From: a virus
Direction: 5' to 3' (one strand)
IMG/VR virus record: IMGVR_UViG_3300032224_000679
Location: 1-64,000 of that record
DNA length: 64,000 bases
The notes beneath the pieces were generated by a model, which was not told where the DNA came from, searched no databases, and worked only from the letters and a program-made list of their open reading frames with translations. Shown piece by piece: positions 63,057 to 64,000 of the stretch (positions are counted from its first letter, which is position 1; every line of letters starts with the position of its first letter). Made by a program: the position numbers and the translations under genes.

Positions 63057-63437
63057 ATGAAAATAAACGAAGTCATTGTAGAAGGCAGAGTCGGAAAAAG
63101 ACCTGAGCATGCAGAACATTCTCACGCAGGCGAATGGAAGTTCCGTGACAAAGGCGGCTACGACCGTGCCTACAACCTTAATCGTATTATGATGGCAACA
63201 GCCATGGCCGACGGTAAATCCGACAAACCAGTAGACATGGATCAAAGTAGTTGGGTTGAAAAATACAACGTTGCTCGTCCTTATACTAAAGAAGAACATA
63301 TGATGTTGAAGGCAGCATTTAACACAGTCGACAGCGAAGTAGAACACAGCGGACCTGATCATAAAAGTAGTGAGCACCCAGACACACATAAAGTAAGTCC
63401 AGTAACTAATCCTGGTCCTATCAAACGTAAAAAATGA
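63057..63437 (+). CDS. Presumed internal protein with MKINEVIVE tag, 126 aa
   Basis: I chose the ATG at 63057, four bases after the previous stop, although the frame is open further upstream inside the previous gene. The protein begins MKINEVIVE then Gly, a consensus Ile-x-Glu/Gly cut site for the gp21 protease. The body is WKFRDKGGYDRAYNLNRIMM, ATAMADG, YNVARPYTKEEHMMLKAAF and a basic end SPVTNPGPIKRKK. It appears to be a distant tandem paralogue of the next gene. The function is unknown. Confidence 0.6.
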   Translation: MKINEVIVEGRVGKRPEHAEHSHAGEWKFRDKGGYDRAYNLNRIMMATAMADGKSDKPVDMDQSSWVEKYNVARPYTKEEHMMLKAAFNTVDSEVEHSGPDHKSSEHPDTHKVSPVTNPGPIKRKK

Positions 63438-63808
63438 AAATCAAAGAAGTAATCTTAGAAGGCGGTACTGGTAGTTTGTCACCAGCAGTGGCTCGTGCTA
63501 TGCCTACTACGTGGGAACTTCCTGCACTACCAAATCAAGATCCTTACTTACAGTATAGAATGGGTATTGCTATGGCCAGCGCACGTAGCAATGAACCTAT
63601 GGAAACTAAAAGTGCATTTGGTGAAAATATGAGCATTGTTGGATACACAGATGCCGACGACGAAACAGTTGAGCTTGCATTAAAAATCATGGGCAAAGAA
63701 TACGCCAAAGGTGCAAGATCTATTTCTACTAGAAAGTCTGAAGAAGCTACAGACGTAAACAAAACCAGCCCAACACCTGCTAAAAAGCGTAACAAATACG
63801 GTGTATGA
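63434..63808 (+). CDS. Presumed internal protein with MKIKEVILE tag, 124 aa
   Basis: Begins MKIKEVILE then Gly, again an Ile-x-Glu/Gly site. The body has SLSPAVARAMPTTWELP, DPYLQYRMGIAMASARSNEP, FGENMSIVGYTDADDETVEL and a basic C-terminus SPTPAKKRNKYGV. The order Trp, Tyr-x-x-Tyr, AMA, Pro-rich turn, Val-x-x-Tyr-Thr and acidic helix parallels the previous gene. It overlaps both neighbours by 4 bases, so this is one coupled operon. Confidence 0.6.
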   Translation: MKIKEVILEGGTGSLSPAVARAMPTTWELPALPNQDPYLQYRMGIAMASARSNEPMETKSAFGENMSIVGYTDADDETVELALKIMGKEYAKGARSISTRKSEEATDVNKTSPTPAKKRNKYGV

Positions 63809-64000
63809 AACAACTTCGATTCACAAGCACATATAACTCAGACAGCACAATACCGGATGCAGTAATGGATACAAGCGATCCAGCATTTGCTATTACCAAT
63901 GGTGTTGTGCCTCGCCTCAATTATACAGAATTGCCTGTTTGGCAACAACATAACCCAGAAAATGAAAAAGCTCGAATAATGCGCGAACAAAATATTAAAC
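63805..64000 (+). CDS. Unknown protein, 3'-truncated by the window end
   Basis: Starts with an ATG in the ATGA overlap with the previous stop and stays open for 65 codons to the window edge (MKQLRFTSTYNSDSTIPDAV, then LPVWQQHNPENEKARIMREQ). The start MKQLRF does not match the MKIxEVIxE tags. No family is recognised. It does not look like the start of the large terminase gene. Confidence 0.6.
   Translation, partial: MKQLRFTSTYNSDSTIPDAVMDTSDPAFAITNGVVPRLNYTELPVWQQHNPENEKARIMREQNIK

Overview
The window is a 64 kb piece of an AT-rich, tailed-phage genome of the T4-like myovirus type. The evidence is a nearly complete T4-style virion gene set: portal gp20, prohead protease gp21, scaffold gp22, major capsid gp23, neck gp13/gp14, sheath stabiliser gp15, sheath gp18, tube gp19, head completion gp4, small terminase gp16 and a gp26-like baseplate/tail assembly protein. 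There is also recombination nuclease subunit gp46, dNMP kinase gp1, and a repeated T4-type late promoter (ATAAATA and close variants). The fibre, neck and internal-protein styles resemble aquatic (marine or freshwater) T4-like phages. The host cannot be named from the sequence. No tRNA, CRISPR array, insertion sequence or integrase was seen.

Layout. 1-5150 (+): an overlapping metabolic block with an unknown protein, gp46, a radical SAM protein, a short-chain dehydrogenase, a GIY-YIG-like protein and an unknown protein. 5151-5554: a 404-base gene-free, unusually GC-rich and hairpin-rich stretch that may be a structured RNA, with terminator hairpins for the minus strand. 5555-6624 (-): a gp26-like gene followed by a small ORF; a canonical -1 slippery site and a 14-bp stem suggest they are joined by programmed frameshifting, as in tail-assembly chaperones. 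6681-8657: tape measure-like protein, divergent from it. 8692-14791: head operon (portal, core proteins, protease, scaffold, major capsid). 14865-16699: a glycosyltransferase-like protein and a virion-like protein. 16793-43881: about 27 kb of fibre and baseplate-associated structural genes, with 141-bp tandem repeats, exchanged base and tip domains, a LamG-like adhesin and a fibre with an Mtd-like N-terminus. 43878-47478 (-): Nudix hydrolase, gp15, gp14. 47570-50611 (+): a conserved unknown gene behind a perfect sigma70 promoter, gp13, dNMP kinase. 50586-50936 (-): HNH-like protein. 51032-58801: sheath, tube, tube-initiator-like protein, gp4, gp16. 58841-64000: a run of presumed capsid-internal proteins, several starting with a short tag like the T4 capsid-targeting sequence.

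Regulation. Late promoters fall into two geometries. Some lie 19-75 bases ahead of an ATG. Others end only 4-6 bases before the ATG, which predicts leaderless or nearly leaderless late mRNAs. At three late promoters (before 10780, 48777 and 51032) an inverted repeat brackets the promoter. At gp13 the repeat would hide the ribosome binding site only in read-through RNA, the logic known from T4 genes that are silent early and translated late. Stem-loop terminators with a TTCG loop follow the capsid, the 252-aa protein and tube genes.

The strongest leads for new biology are the predicted -1 frameshift in the gp26-like gene, the promoter-spanning hairpins, the leaderless late genes, the tagged internal-protein cluster and the candidate RNA at 5151-5500.
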